Shown here one piece after another: positions 1 through 9,867 of a stretch of 64,000 nucleotides of DNA. Source of the stretch: PMP191F sp047602185. GTDB lineage: Bacteria; Bacteroidota; Bacteroidia; Chitinophagales; Chitinophagaceae. The first letter of the stretch is position 1, and each line of letters begins with the position of its first letter. The position numbers and the translations under genes are program-made. The notes under the pieces are model-generated. The model did not search any database. It had not been told where the DNA came from and was given only the letters and a program-made list of their open reading frames with translations. The stretch spans positions 1,116,001 to 1,180,000 of the forward strand of contig JASGHY010000001.1 in the NCBI GenBank assembly GCA_047602185.1, written 5' to 3'.

Positions 1-2915
1 GCTATATTTCCTGTATGCAGGTACAGCTGGTTACTGGCAGGTGTAGGAGTAATGGTTATTTTACCGGTTTTATCTGTATTTAGGGCAATTACTTTAGAAT
101 AGCTCACCTTACCATCTATATCCACCTGTTTTAACCGGTAATACAATGTATTGTTATAAAGTAAAGCAGCCTGTTTGTCTGTGTAGTTATAGGCGATTGT
201 AAGCGAACTGTTGCCTTTTCCTTTAACAGGTTCAAGTGCCGTAAATTGCTGCCCGTCTGTACTGCGCTCCGGTACAAAATAATCATTGTTGATCTCCTGC
301 GTTGTTTGCCAGTAAAGCGACACGTCGTTGTTGTTAATACGACCACTGAAATCGAGCAGCGTTACAGGCAATGCTACAGATACCATCCCGGCACCGAAAC
401 CGGAAAATCCTGTATTAAATGTAGCCGTAAGTGCATAATTACTGCCCAGCATGCTCTTGGTTGGAGTAGTAGGTTGAGGGGTACCCGCTCCGTTGGGGTT
501 GGCCGGTGTGGAGGCTGAGATCTGCCCGGGCACTTTTACCAGTTCAATATTACTGAATGATTGTCCCGTAGCAGTTTGCCAGCCATTTACCTCCTGTTGG
601 GTATAGTATAGTGTAATTTCATATTGACCTGAACTATTGTTAACAGATGGTAATACCCGGAAGGTTTTATTCATCAGGTAATGACTGGTTGTGTTGTCAC
701 GATAAGCTGTTGCGCCTGTGCCACTGCGATCGATGACTACCTGTGTACAGCCATAGTTGAAGGCCGATAGGTTTTTAACCCTCGCCAGTAAAGAGCCGTT
801 GGATTGATCATAGAAATAAACATCGGCATTAGGACCTAGATATTCACTGCGTGAACCATTCAGCGTGGTTTGTACTTGTGTGCCGTTGTTATGGCTGATG
901 AGATTGATAACTGGTTTGTAGTTGTTGTTGTAATAATACGGGCTAGTGCCAAATGCAGTAGCGCAGTTGGTGAACTGGTAAGCAAATGATGCATTGGTGG
1001 CTGAATAATCATCAGAATAAAAAGGCACTTCATCATCTGCGGGGTCAACAGTACTGCCATTATCAAAGCAAATCGTTACAACGATATTAGAGGTGCCGTT
1101 CCATGTAAAGGGTGAAGAAAATGTAAAGATATTAGTACCATTTACAGTGGTATAGTTGCCGGAATAAACAGTAGTCAGTGATCCATCACTTACAGGCGTA
1201 CCGGTATGGTTTACATAATCCGTTATGAAGGTCTGTGACGTTTGACCCAGTTTGATCGTGAAATTCTTATAAATAAATGCACTGTTACTGTGCTTGGTAA
1301 TATCAAAAGAAAGGGCTGTAAGGCTACCGGCTTTAACACCTGCAGCTATTAGCTCGGTTGCTTTATAAAGGAATTGCGATTTGTATTGGTACGACCTGGC
1401 TGTGAATGGAACCGTAGATGCAAAGTTATAAGTACCGTTCAGTTGTTTTGAATCATCATAAGGTCCGAAAGGAGCTTTATCATTATCATAAATAGTAATG
1501 GTTTCCACAGGGCGTCCGTCACCGGCAACAGCATTGCCGCCACCATTGTTCACCGTCATACCCAGTATAATTGTTTCAGTAGTTTCTACAATGGCATCAT
1601 CATAGATCCTGATCGTAAATGAACGACTGGCATGTGCACCTGCAGGAAAGGTAACTACTTTGCTGGGCGCAGTAAAGCTTCCATTGGTAGTAATATCATA
1701 ATCAACGCCTTCCTGTGCGGTACCGCTTACCTGCAAAGTGGCAGTGGCGGCAGCGGTTGGGTTGCTGCCAATCACCATGTTGAAAGTATAATCTTTATAA
1801 CCACGTGTACAACCGCCGCTCACTACGGATGTGGCTGTTTGTTCTGTAGCCTGGAACTCTGTCCATTCAAAGTTGATCTTAGGTGTACAGGCTGTGCCTT
1901 CATCGGGTGCTATATCGCCGGACGAATTGATTTGTCCCAGGCGATACATATTCGTAGCTCCGGCACGCATTCTTGTTTTCTGACCGGCAGTAAATAACCG
2001 GGCATTCAGCACATAGCTCATGATATTGTGTTCTGTTGCTATAGTGTACGCTGTACCGGTACAGGGGTTGGTACTGCCTGTTCTTTCCGGATCGGCAAAA
2101 TTGGGATTGGTAACAGGATCTGTATCAGCGATCATATCTCCATCGGTAGATGGGTTGGCATTGGGCGGACAGACACTTCCATTTGAACCTTCAAAAGGAT
2201 GATAGAGCGTAAATACATGTCCTATTTCGTGTGGTAATAAAGTGCTGCCCGGGTAGAGATCACGCACACGAACTACTACGCCGTCAATAGTGGGATCAAA
2301 AGGGAAATAGGCATAGCCGCCGGTGCCTCCGCCAAATTCCCCGTCGTTATCATCGATCTTGTTCACTACCCAGATGTTACAATATTTTGTAGGATCCCAG
2401 CGAATGAAATTCTTCAACGTTACATCAGGAGTTCCATTGGTATTAGCTACATTAACTCCATGTGCTACATAGCCCGGCAGCGAGGAACCATTGATATGAT
2501 TAATACCATTGGTAGCATTACAGTTAGGATCACGTTTGGCCAGTTCAAACCTGATGCCGATATCTCCCGTGCTTTCTCCCATCAGCCCGGCATCGGTACC
2601 TGCATATACGTTGTTGAGATAATCTACCACACTCTGGATCTGCGCATCTGTAGGATTGTATACACTGCCTAATGTATCGCCGGTATGAACAATATGGAAT
2701 ACAACAGGCATAATATAAGTACTGCCGGAAATGCGGGCTTCCGGGGCTGCGCTGCGAACCTGTTGTTCATATTGCTGTACCGCATTTTTATAGTGGCTGT
2801 TTGCCTGCATCATTTTATGGTGCAACAGCTCAAATCCACAGCCTTTTTGCTGTGCCTGCAAAGCAAATGAGAAAAATGTGCATGCGATACCGGCGAGTAG
2901 TGCGGAGGTTCTCAT
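1..2915 (-). CDS. Secreted M43-like zinc metalloprotease with Calx-beta and T9SS-type C-terminal region (3' end cut)
   Basis: Translated from the minus strand; the frame is open from an ATG at the right end to the left window edge, giving at least 971 residues with the C-terminus missing. A signal peptide (MRTSALLAGIACTFFSFA, ending near LQAQ) is followed by a metalloprotease domain with the zinc motif HEIGHxxxxxH at residues 229-239, the arrangement of pappalysin-type (M43) metzincins; the usual Gly between the second and third His is Thr here. Around residues 390-470 there is a Calx-beta-like segment (FPAG, then acidic IYDDA). The visible end contains an YYRLKQVDIDG stretch, the module that normally precedes a T9SS sorting domain, so export to the cell surface is inferred. 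It lies downstream of the susCD pair on the same strand but beyond a terminator, so it is probably transcribed separately. Confidence 0.85.
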   Translation of the reverse strand, partial: MRTSALLAGIACTFFSFALQAQQKGCGFELLHHKMMQANSHYKNAVQQYEQQVRSAAPEARISGSTYIMPVVFHIVHTGDTLGSVYNPTDAQIQSVVDYLNNVYAGTDAGLMGESTGDIGIRFELAKRDPNCNATNGINHINGSSLPGYVAHGVNVANTNGTPDVTLKNFIRWDPTKYCNIWVVNKIDDNDGEFGGGTGGYAYFPFDPTIDGVVVRVRDLYPGSTLLPHEIGHVFTLYHPFEGSNGSVCPPNANPSTDGDMIADTDPVTNPNFADPERTGSTNPCTGTAYTIATEHNIMSYVLNARLFTAGQKTRMRAGATNMYRLGQINSSGDIAPDEGTACTPKINFEWTEFQATEQTATSVVSGGCTRGYKDYTFNMVIGSNPTAAATATLQVSGTAQEGVDYDITTNGSFTAPSKVVTFPAGAHASRSFTIRIYDDAIVETTETIILGMTVNNGGGNAVAGDGRPVETITIYDNDKAPFGPYDDSKQLNGTYNFASTVPFTARSYQYKSQFLYKATELIAAGVKAGSLTALSFDITKHSNSAFIYKNFTIKLGQTSQTFITDYVNHTGTPVSDGSLTTVYSGNYTTVNGTNIFTFSSPFTWNGTSNIVVTICFDNGSTVDPADDEVPFYSDDYSATNASFAYQFTNCATAFGTSPYYYNNNYKPVINLISHNNGTQVQTTLNGSRSEYLGPNADVYFYDQSNGSLLARVKNLSAFNYGCTQVVIDRSGTGATAYRDNTTSHYLMNKTFRVLPSVNNSSGQYEITLYYTQQEVNGWQTATGQSFSNIELVKVPGQISASTPANPNGAGTPQPTTPTKSMLGSNYALTATFNTGFSGFGAGMVSVALPVTLLDFSGRINNNDVSLYWQTTQEINNDYFVPERSTDGQQFTALEPVKGKGNSSLTIAYNYTDKQAALLYNNTLYYRLKQVDIDGKVSYSKVIALNTDKTGKITITPTPASNQLYLHTGNI

Positions 2916-3044
2916 AACAGAATAGTTTGAACTGGTGTGCAACAAATTTCCGCAGGCCTGCCGGGCTGAAAAATACCTAGTTCTAACTATTTTGTATAAC
3001 AGGTAAGGAGTTTATAAGTCAATGCTGGCTGGTGGCATGGACAT

Positions 3045-3069
3045 AAAAAGGCCCGGACAAAGCCGGGCC
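3045..3069 (-). terminator. Rho-independent terminator after susD-like gene
   Basis: On the minus strand a perfect 7-bp stem GGCCCGG/CCGGGCC with a 6-nt loop is followed by five T residues. It sits about 50 bases past the susD-like stop codon and separates that gene from the downstream protease. Confidence 0.85.
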
Positions 3070-3119
3070 ATGTATTATAGAAAGGGAAGGTCTAATACAA
3101 CTGTTTGAGATCGTTTTGC

Positions 3120-4613
3120 TTAGTTATAACCATCATTCTGTTTCAGGTTATTGTTGGCACGGATCACACTTTCAGGAATAGGCATTGTCCATTCCCTTGC
3201 AGTGGACGAAAGCGTACAGTTGCCAGCAGGAGAAACAGATGTATTGCCGCAGGTGCTGCCGCGTACAATTGTCCTGGTAGTTCTTTTCAGATCAAAGAAC
3301 CTGTGTCCTTCGCCTACCAGTTCTCTTCTTCTTTCTATTGCAATGGCATCCAGCAAAGGCTGACCGGTTACACCTACCAATGGCACATAACCATTGATGC
3401 GGGCGCTGCGTAAAGCATTCAGGTCAGTTAATGCAGGACCTTCCTGTGAGTTTTTAGCTTCCGCTTCTGCTCTGATCAGGTACATTTCGCCGGTATGGAA
3501 GGCTATAAAGTTTGCATTGCCATCTACAACTGCATTTTTACCTTTGTATTTGGTTAATGCCAAACCTGTACCGATAGTAGAGAAATAAGCGGTGTAGCGG
3601 ATGTCGTTGCTCTGTATCAAACCTGAAGTACCGGTAGTAGTGGCTACTTCAAGTGCCGGTCTGAAATAGTTACGGTTGCTGGTGGCAAAATAAGCCAGGA
3701 AAGTAGGGCCACTTTGTCCGGACTCAAACTGCACGTTCCAGATAATTTCACCTGCATTGGTCTGGTTGTACATACCTGAAAATGCCGTCTGGTTCAAATT
3801 TACCAGGGGACGAACGCCGATAGCATTGGTTGCAGCAGTAATAGCTTCAGGCCACATGCCTGCGTACAGATATGCTCTTGCCTGGATAGCATACACTGTT
3901 GCCAGGTCAATATAAGGGCGGCTAAGACCAGTGGTTGGATTCAGCACTATATCTGTATTTGATAACAAAGGAAGGGCTGCTGCCAGGTCGGCAAACAACA
4001 GGTCGTAGTATTCCTTATTGGTAAGTCTTGATGGCTTAACTGCTGTAGAAACCTGGAACTCTTTTACGTAAGGCATTGCCAGTACAGTAGTACTGCTCCT
4101 GTCGTATGAAGTAGCAAAGTAACGCAGCAGGTCAAAGTGTGCCAGTGCACGCATTGCATAAGCCTGTCCTTTAAGCCTGTTGGCCTGCTTCTGATTGGCA
4201 GTTGTTGTGTATTTGTCAACATCTCTCAATACAATGTTTGCTCTTGCTACTACTACATAAGGTGAAGAATAGAACGTAGATACCTGTCCGGTAGAAGAGT
4301 TATAGATCCAGTCGGCCATTGTACGTGAGTTAGCCAGTGATTCCAGCGTTTCGTACAGGTTGTCGCTTAAAACGTCGGGCATTAATGCCCAGCCACCGCC
4401 GGTACCGCTTCCTGAACCATAGTAGTTGCCATCACGAAAACCGGCATAAGCACCAATCAGTACTTCCTCTACCTGTTTCATGCTGGAAGGATTTGAAAGC
4501 GCATCCAGGCTGAATTCTGGCTTAAGTTCTACAAGATCTTTCTCTGAGCAGCTTTGGAACAGCACGATGGCCGCTGCCAGTGATAACGCTATTTTATTGA
4601 TTGTTTTGATCAT
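3120..4613 (-). CDS. SusD/RagB-family outer-membrane nutrient-binding lipoprotein
   Basis: This 497-residue protein begins with a lipoprotein signal peptide whose lipobox is LFQSC, so Cys22 would be lipidated. It has the TPR-rich organisation of SusD proteins: an N-terminal helical part with the GG(G)xWALMPDVLSDN region, the RAxAHFDLLRYFA segment, and a C-terminal AIERRRELVGEGHRFFDLKR motif, which is highly characteristic. The family forms the lid over a SusC porin and captures oligosaccharides or peptides at the cell surface. It is 17 bases downstream of the susC-like gene and almost certainly co-transcribed with it. No glycoside hydrolase is adjacent; the neighbour is a secreted protease, so a peptide or glycoprotein ligand is possible but unproven. 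Confidence 0.95.
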   Translation of the reverse strand: MIKTINKIALSLAAAIVLFQSCSEKDLVELKPEFSLDALSNPSSMKQVEEVLIGAYAGFRDGNYYGSGSGTGGGWALMPDVLSDNLYETLESLANSRTMADWIYNSSTGQVSTFYSSPYVVVARANIVLRDVDKYTTTANQKQANRLKGQAYAMRALAHFDLLRYFATSYDRSSTTVLAMPYVKEFQVSTAVKPSRLTNKEYYDLLFADLAAALPLLSNTDIVLNPTTGLSRPYIDLATVYAIQARAYLYAGMWPEAITAATNAIGVRPLVNLNQTAFSGMYNQTNAGEIIWNVQFESGQSGPTFLAYFATSNRNYFRPALEVATTTGTSGLIQSNDIRYTAYFSTIGTGLALTKYKGKNAVVDGNANFIAFHTGEMYLIRAEAEAKNSQEGPALTDLNALRSARINGYVPLVGVTGQPLLDAIAIERRRELVGEGHRFFDLKRTTRTIVRGSTCGNTSVSPAGNCTLSSTAREWTMPIPESVIRANNNLKQNDGYN

Positions 4614-4630
4614 AAAGTTTGTTTTAAGGA

Positions 4631-7588
4631 TTAAAAGCCAAGTGAAATACCAACAGTCGTTTGTTTCAGCGCAGGGTACTGAGCACCTGTTAATGATGCA
4701 CCGGTCATTTCAGGATCAAAGCTCTTGAACTTGAATGATGACCACAGGTTCTGTCCCTGTACAAACACGCGCGCTGTACGGAATTTCAGATGACTCAATA
4801 CTGATGATGGCAGACTATAGGCCAGCATTACGTTACGTAATCTCCAGAAACTGGCATCTTCCATAAAACGTGTAGTGCTGCTCTGGAAAGAGTTGCCACC
4901 GCTTGAAGTGGGGCGTGGAACATCTGTAATGTCTCCAGCCTGTTTCCATTCGCGCAATACATCCACAGACATGTTATCTGTATAGTAACTGGGGTTGGTA
5001 AGGTTTACACGGTCGTTGTTATACATGTATCTCTTCAGGAAGAAGTTCATCTGTGCGCTGAGCTCTAATCCTTTGTAGCGTACAGTTGTAGATATGCCAC
5101 CATACCAGGGAGCATCAGAAGTACCCCAGATCACTTTATCGTTGGCACTGTATGTTTCTGTAAGCGCTTTGGCTTTGGTATAATACTGTGCATTACCATT
5201 GGCAGGGTTTACACCAGCATAATCAACCAGGAAGAGACTGTTTACCGGTCTGCCTTTTGCAAGGATGGTAACACCGGATACCACAGAGTCCTGTGGCAGG
5301 TTCAGGATCCTGTTCTTGTTATAGGTGATATTACCTTCCAGTGTCCAGGTGAAATTGCGGTTGCTGATCACATCACCTTTCAGCATCAGCTCAATACCAC
5401 GGTTCCTGAGTGAACCGAAGTTACTGGGGATAGAAGAGAAGCCACCACCTGAAGGATCAACCGGTACAGAATAATACAGATCGAGGGTTTTACGATCATA
5501 CCACTCAATAGTACCTGATAAGCGTTTATTGAGGATCATGAAATCCAGGCCAAAGTTGATGGTACGGTTGGTTTCCCATTTATAATCCAGGTTACCGGGT
5601 GATGATGGAGACCATCCGCTGATACCTGCATAGGCCGTGCGGGCAAATACAGGAATGGGATAGTCACCGGCAGCAGTAAGGTTGTTACCGTTTGTTCCGA
5701 TTGAAGCGCGCAGTTTTAATTCATTTACAAAACGAACGTTTTCCATGAATTTCTCAGCGCTCGCATCCCAGGTAAAACCTGCTGATCCAAAGTTTGCAAA
5801 GCGATTGTTTACACCATAACGGGAAGAACCATCACGACGGCCTACCAGTGACAGGTAGTATTTGCCGCTATAACCATAGTTCACAGATGCAAAATAGGAG
5901 AGCAGACCATTTTGTGAACCGCCACCACTTACAACAGGAATATAGTTGGCATTAGCCGCACTACCTGCAGTAATACCGGTTTCATTGGTAAAGCCATTGG
6001 TAAGGCCATAACCTGTGAAGCCGAAGTTGCGGGAATCACTTTTTACTACCTCGGTAAATAAGCCAGCTTCGATCTCGTGTTTACCAAAGTCTTTTTTATA
6101 GTTCAGTGAAGTAGTACCTGTGTAGCGGAAGGTGCGGCTGAGGCCACGTGAAAGTGCGCCCTGGCGTGCAATACCGGTAGAGGTTTTAGGACTGGTAAAT
6201 GTTGTTGATTCTGTCTGGCTATAATCAACACCCCAGTTTGTTCTGGCAGCTAAACCTTTGAGGAAGGGGAACTGGAATTCAAGATAAGCAGTACCCACGC
6301 CTTTGATCTGCTGCGCATAGTTATAGTTCAGGAATAACTCCATAGCAGCGTTTGGCTGAGCTGAAGTTAATCTGCCTGTACCTGCACCACCTGTTTCCTG
6401 GTACTCACCGGTATTGGGGTTGATGTCACGCTCATATGGATTGCCCCAACGGATCGCATTCAGCGGGCTGCTGATCACCGTGTTGCCTTCTGAAGTGGCT
6501 GTGGATTTTGAATAACCACCCTGGAGGTTCATTCCAAAACGCCAGTTCTTGATAGTATTGTCAACGTTGATACGTGCTGTATAACGTTTCAGTCCTGTTG
6601 TTTTAACGATACCTTCCTGGTCAAGGTAAGCCAGTGATGCAAAGAAACGGCTGGCTGCGCTACCGCCGCTTGCACTCAGCATGTGCTGATGCGTAACACC
6701 GGTACGGAACAGCGCATCTTTCCAACTGAAATTTACAGCACGTAAGCTATCAGCCTGCGCTGCTGTCCAACCCCAGGGGTTACCGCGTTGTAATTCGTAA
6801 TCAATTTTCTCTTTACTGTTCATTACGATCAGCTTGTCTTTGGGCAGACGGCTGAAACCTAATTGTGCATCATAGTTCAACTGGATCTGGCCTGCACGTC
6901 CACGGCGTGTAGTAATTACAATTACACCGTTTGCACCACGTGAACCATACATCGCCGTAGCTACGGCATCTTTCAGGATCTCCACCCTGTCAAAATCGCC
7001 CTGGTTAATAGTGGCGAAGTCAGCAGCAGTGATCTCAATACCATCCATAATATACAACGGAGTGTTGCCACCACTGATAGATCCGTTACCGCGGATGCGG
7101 ACAACTGCGTTGGCGCCTGGCTGACCGCTGCTGGCAAGAACAGAAACACCTGATGATTGTCCCTGCAATGCCTGGTCAAATGAGGCCAGTGGCTGTGTGC
7201 GAACCTCCCCAATGGGAACAGCAGTTGTAGCTCCACTGAATTTTTTACGTTGGATGGTGGTGTAACCGGTAATAACAACTTCGTTGATCTCAGACGCAGT
7301 GAGCGTTAATGTTGCGTCGTACTTTAATACCGAAGATTTAAGATCAATGGTCAGTTTATTAAACCCCACAGCAGTGATCTCAATTTGTTTGGCCGAAGTG
7401 GGAACGCTAAGCGAATAAGTTCCATCTGCTTTTGTAGCAGTGCCTGAAGGAGAGCCTTTTACCGTAACTGACGCATTTGCCACAGGCAATCCCTGCCCGT
7501 CAATTACTTTTCCTACAATAGTTTGGTTTTGAGCCGACAGTCTTATACAAGACAATAGCAGTAACAACCAGAGACAGATTTTTCTCAT
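4631..7588 (-). CDS. SusC/RagA-family TonB-dependent outer-membrane transporter
   Basis: The protein has 985 residues, typical for the family. After a signal peptide (MRKICLWLLLLLSCIRLSA) comes a carboxypeptidase-regulatory-like domain (about residues 22-100, beginning VGKVIDGQGLPVANASVTVKG), then a TonB-box-like INEVVITGY, the plug domain (QALQGQSSGVSVLASSGQPG and the family signature MYGSRGANGVIVITTRRGR), and a long beta-barrel ending in a typical C-terminal strand (TTVGISLGF). It imports the substrate caught by the adjacent SusD-like lipoprotein using TonB/ExbBD energy. It is the first gene of a two-gene unit. No sigma/anti-sigma pair or hybrid sensor lies next to it inside the window, so its regulator cannot be named. 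Confidence 0.95.
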   Translation of the reverse strand: MRKICLWLLLLLSCIRLSAQNQTIVGKVIDGQGLPVANASVTVKGSPSGTATKADGTYSLSVPTSAKQIEITAVGFNKLTIDLKSSVLKYDATLTLTASEINEVVITGYTTIQRKKFSGATTAVPIGEVRTQPLASFDQALQGQSSGVSVLASSGQPGANAVVRIRGNGSISGGNTPLYIMDGIEITAADFATINQGDFDRVEILKDAVATAMYGSRGANGVIVITTRRGRAGQIQLNYDAQLGFSRLPKDKLIVMNSKEKIDYELQRGNPWGWTAAQADSLRAVNFSWKDALFRTGVTHQHMLSASGGSAASRFFASLAYLDQEGIVKTTGLKRYTARINVDNTIKNWRFGMNLQGGYSKSTATSEGNTVISSPLNAIRWGNPYERDINPNTGEYQETGGAGTGRLTSAQPNAAMELFLNYNYAQQIKGVGTAYLEFQFPFLKGLAARTNWGVDYSQTESTTFTSPKTSTGIARQGALSRGLSRTFRYTGTTSLNYKKDFGKHEIEAGLFTEVVKSDSRNFGFTGYGLTNGFTNETGITAGSAANANYIPVVSGGGSQNGLLSYFASVNYGYSGKYYLSLVGRRDGSSRYGVNNRFANFGSAGFTWDASAEKFMENVRFVNELKLRASIGTNGNNLTAAGDYPIPVFARTAYAGISGWSPSSPGNLDYKWETNRTINFGLDFMILNKRLSGTIEWYDRKTLDLYYSVPVDPSGGGFSSIPSNFGSLRNRGIELMLKGDVISNRNFTWTLEGNITYNKNRILNLPQDSVVSGVTILAKGRPVNSLFLVDYAGVNPANGNAQYYTKAKALTETYSANDKVIWGTSDAPWYGGISTTVRYKGLELSAQMNFFLKRYMYNNDRVNLTNPSYYTDNMSVDVLREWKQAGDITDVPRPTSSGGNSFQSSTTRFMEDASFWRLRNVMLAYSLPSSVLSHLKFRTARVFVQGQNLWSSFKFKSFDPEMTGASLTGAQYPALKQTTVGISLGF

Positions 7589-8432
7589 GATAGTTTCGTT
7601 TTGGGTTTGAAATGAGTTGCCGATCAGTTACCAGAAATGACAATACATTATTTTATAATGCTGCTTAAATTATGCATTTAGTCGATTTTTTGACTAAAAC
7701 TGTCAATTAAATAAAATATAGAATAAAATGTAATGTGAATTATAGCTGAAACAGAAATGATCGAAAAAGATAATTTATTATTGAAACCAGCCACTGTAAA
7801 GGGATTGATGCCGAAGTGGGGATTAGAGACTAATTAGAAATACTACACATTAATAAAATGAATATATAAATATTTATTTCCCAGCACATAGTATTTTTAT
7901 CGCATATTTATCTTGAAATTGCGGGTGTTTGGGTAGTTCTTTTGGTTTGCAGACTATAGTAAGAGATAGTTTATGTGAGTAGTTTTTGCGCTGCTCTTTA
8001 CATGCGGAAGCCAGGGTGAGCCGACAGTCGGCCGGGTTAAAGTGATAAGACCCGTCTATGGGGTCTGTAATACGTCTTTAACCCGTCTTGTTCTCAAATG
8101 CGGAGTAAAGGCGCACTTTCTACATCTTTTTGTGCTGATCTGTAGAGTTTTGGGATGGTAGAATACTTTTTTCTTCTTGTCTCGTTCTTGTTTCATTCGC
8201 CCTCCGCCAAGGCAAAACCCCTGTGGGGGATCGTGAAAGGTGAAATGTCAAACGTGAGTGGCTGAAGTAAGTGAATAGTCAATGGTTAATAGTGAATGGA
8301 GAAAGACTGTTCCCGGTTACCGGATACAAGTTACAGGTAACTGCCAACTGGCCTCCCTTCAAAATTCAGCATTCGATATATCCTACGGATCCTGTATTCG
8401 CTAACAGCTAACACCTGATTGCTGATACCTGA
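7589..8432. other. Long non-coding gap upstream of susC-like gene
   Basis: About 840 bases without a credible gene. The part nearest the susC-like start is very AT-rich and should hold its promoter, although I could not find a clear TAnnTTTG box on that strand. Further right are a two-stem hairpin (annotated separately) and, from about 8260, words of the dispersed intergenic repeat family, including a 16-nt exact match (8271-8286) to its core. Confidence 0.6.
8033..8085. repeat. Two-stem hairpin of unknown function
   Basis: An outer perfect 10-bp stem (cgggttaaag/ctttaacccg) encloses an inner 6-bp stem (agaccc/gggtct) with a 7-base loop. Immediately left is another small palindrome (gccgac, one base, gtcggc). 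There is no T-tract, so it is not a standard terminator, and no gene ends nearby. It could be a structured RNA or a remnant of a mobile palindrome. Confidence 0.5.
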
Positions 8433-8433
8433 T

Positions 8434-8625
8434 TCAATGTCATTGAATTAAGAAAGGGCCACAGCGTGGCCTCCTGTTTATAGAAATGATCATAATGAGC
8501 ATGTTGCGGCTCCGGTAGGAGCCTCGGGTGTCTTACAGGAAGCTCCTACCGGAGCTGAATACTTTGGTAACATTGATCTTCTATAAACAGGTAGCTCCGG
8601 CAGGAGCTTAATTCAACGACATTGA
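8434..8625. repeat. Nested inverted repeat with three GCTCCGGYAGGAGC palindromes (REP-like)
   Basis: Three layers of inverted repeats are nested. The outer arms are 19 nt (8434-8452 and 8607-8625, 18 of 19 matching). The middle arms are 12 nt and perfect (ctgtttatagaa, 8474-8485 against 8579-8590). The inner arms are 14 nt and perfect (8509-8522 against 8542-8555). A third copy of the inner palindrome, with one change, lies at 8594-8607. No reading frame is conserved. The layout resembles REP/BIME-type extragenic palindromes or a small non-autonomous element; no transposase is visible in the window. Confidence 0.75.
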
Positions 8626-8769
8626 TCCCTCATTCCCAATTCCTGTATTTCCTTGTGCCTTGTTCCTTTTCAGACTTCATACTTCTTATACTTTCTTCAC
8701 AAAAAATTACAAAAGCCTTTTTACGCTTCTTGCCGCTTTTGCCTATTTTGACTGCAGAAACCTAACCGC

Positions 8770-9867
8770 ATGAATAAGCTCCGATTCTCAAAAGATGAAG
8801 GGTCTGTATTTTATAAGGAACTTACCGAAACGCTTGATCTTTACTTTGCAAAGAACAATATCCCGAAAACCGGGGGTAAAAGAATGCTTTTTAAGATCGT
8901 GCTCTATTTCTCGCTTGATATCCTGTTTTATGTTTTAATGATCACCAGCACTTCGCCGCTTGCTTTTTACACTTTTTATTTATTGATGGGATTGTCTGTG
9001 CTGTTGACTGCTTTTAATATTTCGCACGATGCAGCACATGGAGTGGCGGTAAAAAGCCGGTATTGGAACAGGGTGCTTTTCTCCATCAGTTTTAACCTGC
9101 AGGGGAATAATGCCTATGTATGGGGCAAAAATCATAATGAGTCGCACCATCTTTATACGAATGTGGAAGGCAGCGATATAGATGTGCTGAATAATCCTTT
9201 GTTCCGGATGACGGAAAGCCAGCCGTTGCAATGGTACCACCGTTACCAGTTTCTCTATGCACCGGTACTGTACCTGCTTTATTCGTTGAACTGGTTCTTT
9301 TTCCGCGAAACATTAATGCTTTTCAATTATTCCAGTCGTACCATAAAGATCGTGATCCCGCCCAGGGAGATTGTAATGCTTGTTGTTTACAAGTTGCTGT
9401 ATATCGGCTATATGATCATATTGCCGGCCTGTGTATTGCCTTTTGGTATAGGTACGGTATTACTCGCATTTGTGCTGAATCATTTTATGGTGTCTTTGCT
9501 CTTCGTAGGTGTACTGGGTGTTTCTCATGTTTCGGATTACGTAGCACATCCTGTTCCGGATAAGGAGAATAACGTGGGTATGAGCTGGCCGAAGCTACAG
9601 ATGCTTACATCTGTAGACTATGATGCAGACAGCCGCCTGTTTAACTGGACTCTTGGCGGATTTAATGCGCATGCGCTGCATCATTTGTTACCTAATATCA
9701 GCCACGTGCATTACCTGGAAATATTGCCTGTATTTCGCGGACTCTGCAATAAGCATGGCATAGTGTATATGGAAATGCCTTATTACAAGGCGCTGGCATC
9801 GCACTTTCGCTTTCTATATGCTATGGGTAAGCATCAATCTGTAAAACCGATCTCTTTTGCGCGATAA
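8770..9867 (+). CDS. Membrane fatty-acid desaturase (first of a pair)
   Basis: A 365-residue integral membrane protein with the three histidine boxes of the membrane desaturase family: HDAAH at residues 86-90, HNESHH at 122-127 and HALHH at 301-305. These ligate the di-iron centre that introduces double bonds into acyl chains at the cytoplasmic face. Hydrophobic segments flank the first box and fill the middle (about 40-80 and 200-250). The third box in HxxHH form is usual for acyl-CoA or acyl-lipid (linoleoyl-CoA desaturase-like) members. The stop codon lies inside the start of a second desaturase, so the two are translationally coupled. Substrate and regiospecificity cannot be read from the sequence. 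Confidence 0.9.
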   Translation: MNKLRFSKDEGSVFYKELTETLDLYFAKNNIPKTGGKRMLFKIVLYFSLDILFYVLMITSTSPLAFYTFYLLMGLSVLLTAFNISHDAAHGVAVKSRYWNRVLFSISFNLQGNNAYVWGKNHNESHHLYTNVEGSDIDVLNNPLFRMTESQPLQWYHRYQFLYAPVLYLLYSLNWFFFRETLMLFNYSSRTIKIVIPPREIVMLVVYKLLYIGYMIILPACVLPFGIGTVLLAFVLNHFMVSLLFVGVLGVSHVSDYVAHPVPDKENNVGMSWPKLQMLTSVDYDADSRLFNWTLGGFNAHALHHLLPNISHVHYLEILPVFRGLCNKHGIVYMEMPYYKALASHFRFLYAMGKHQSVKPISFAR

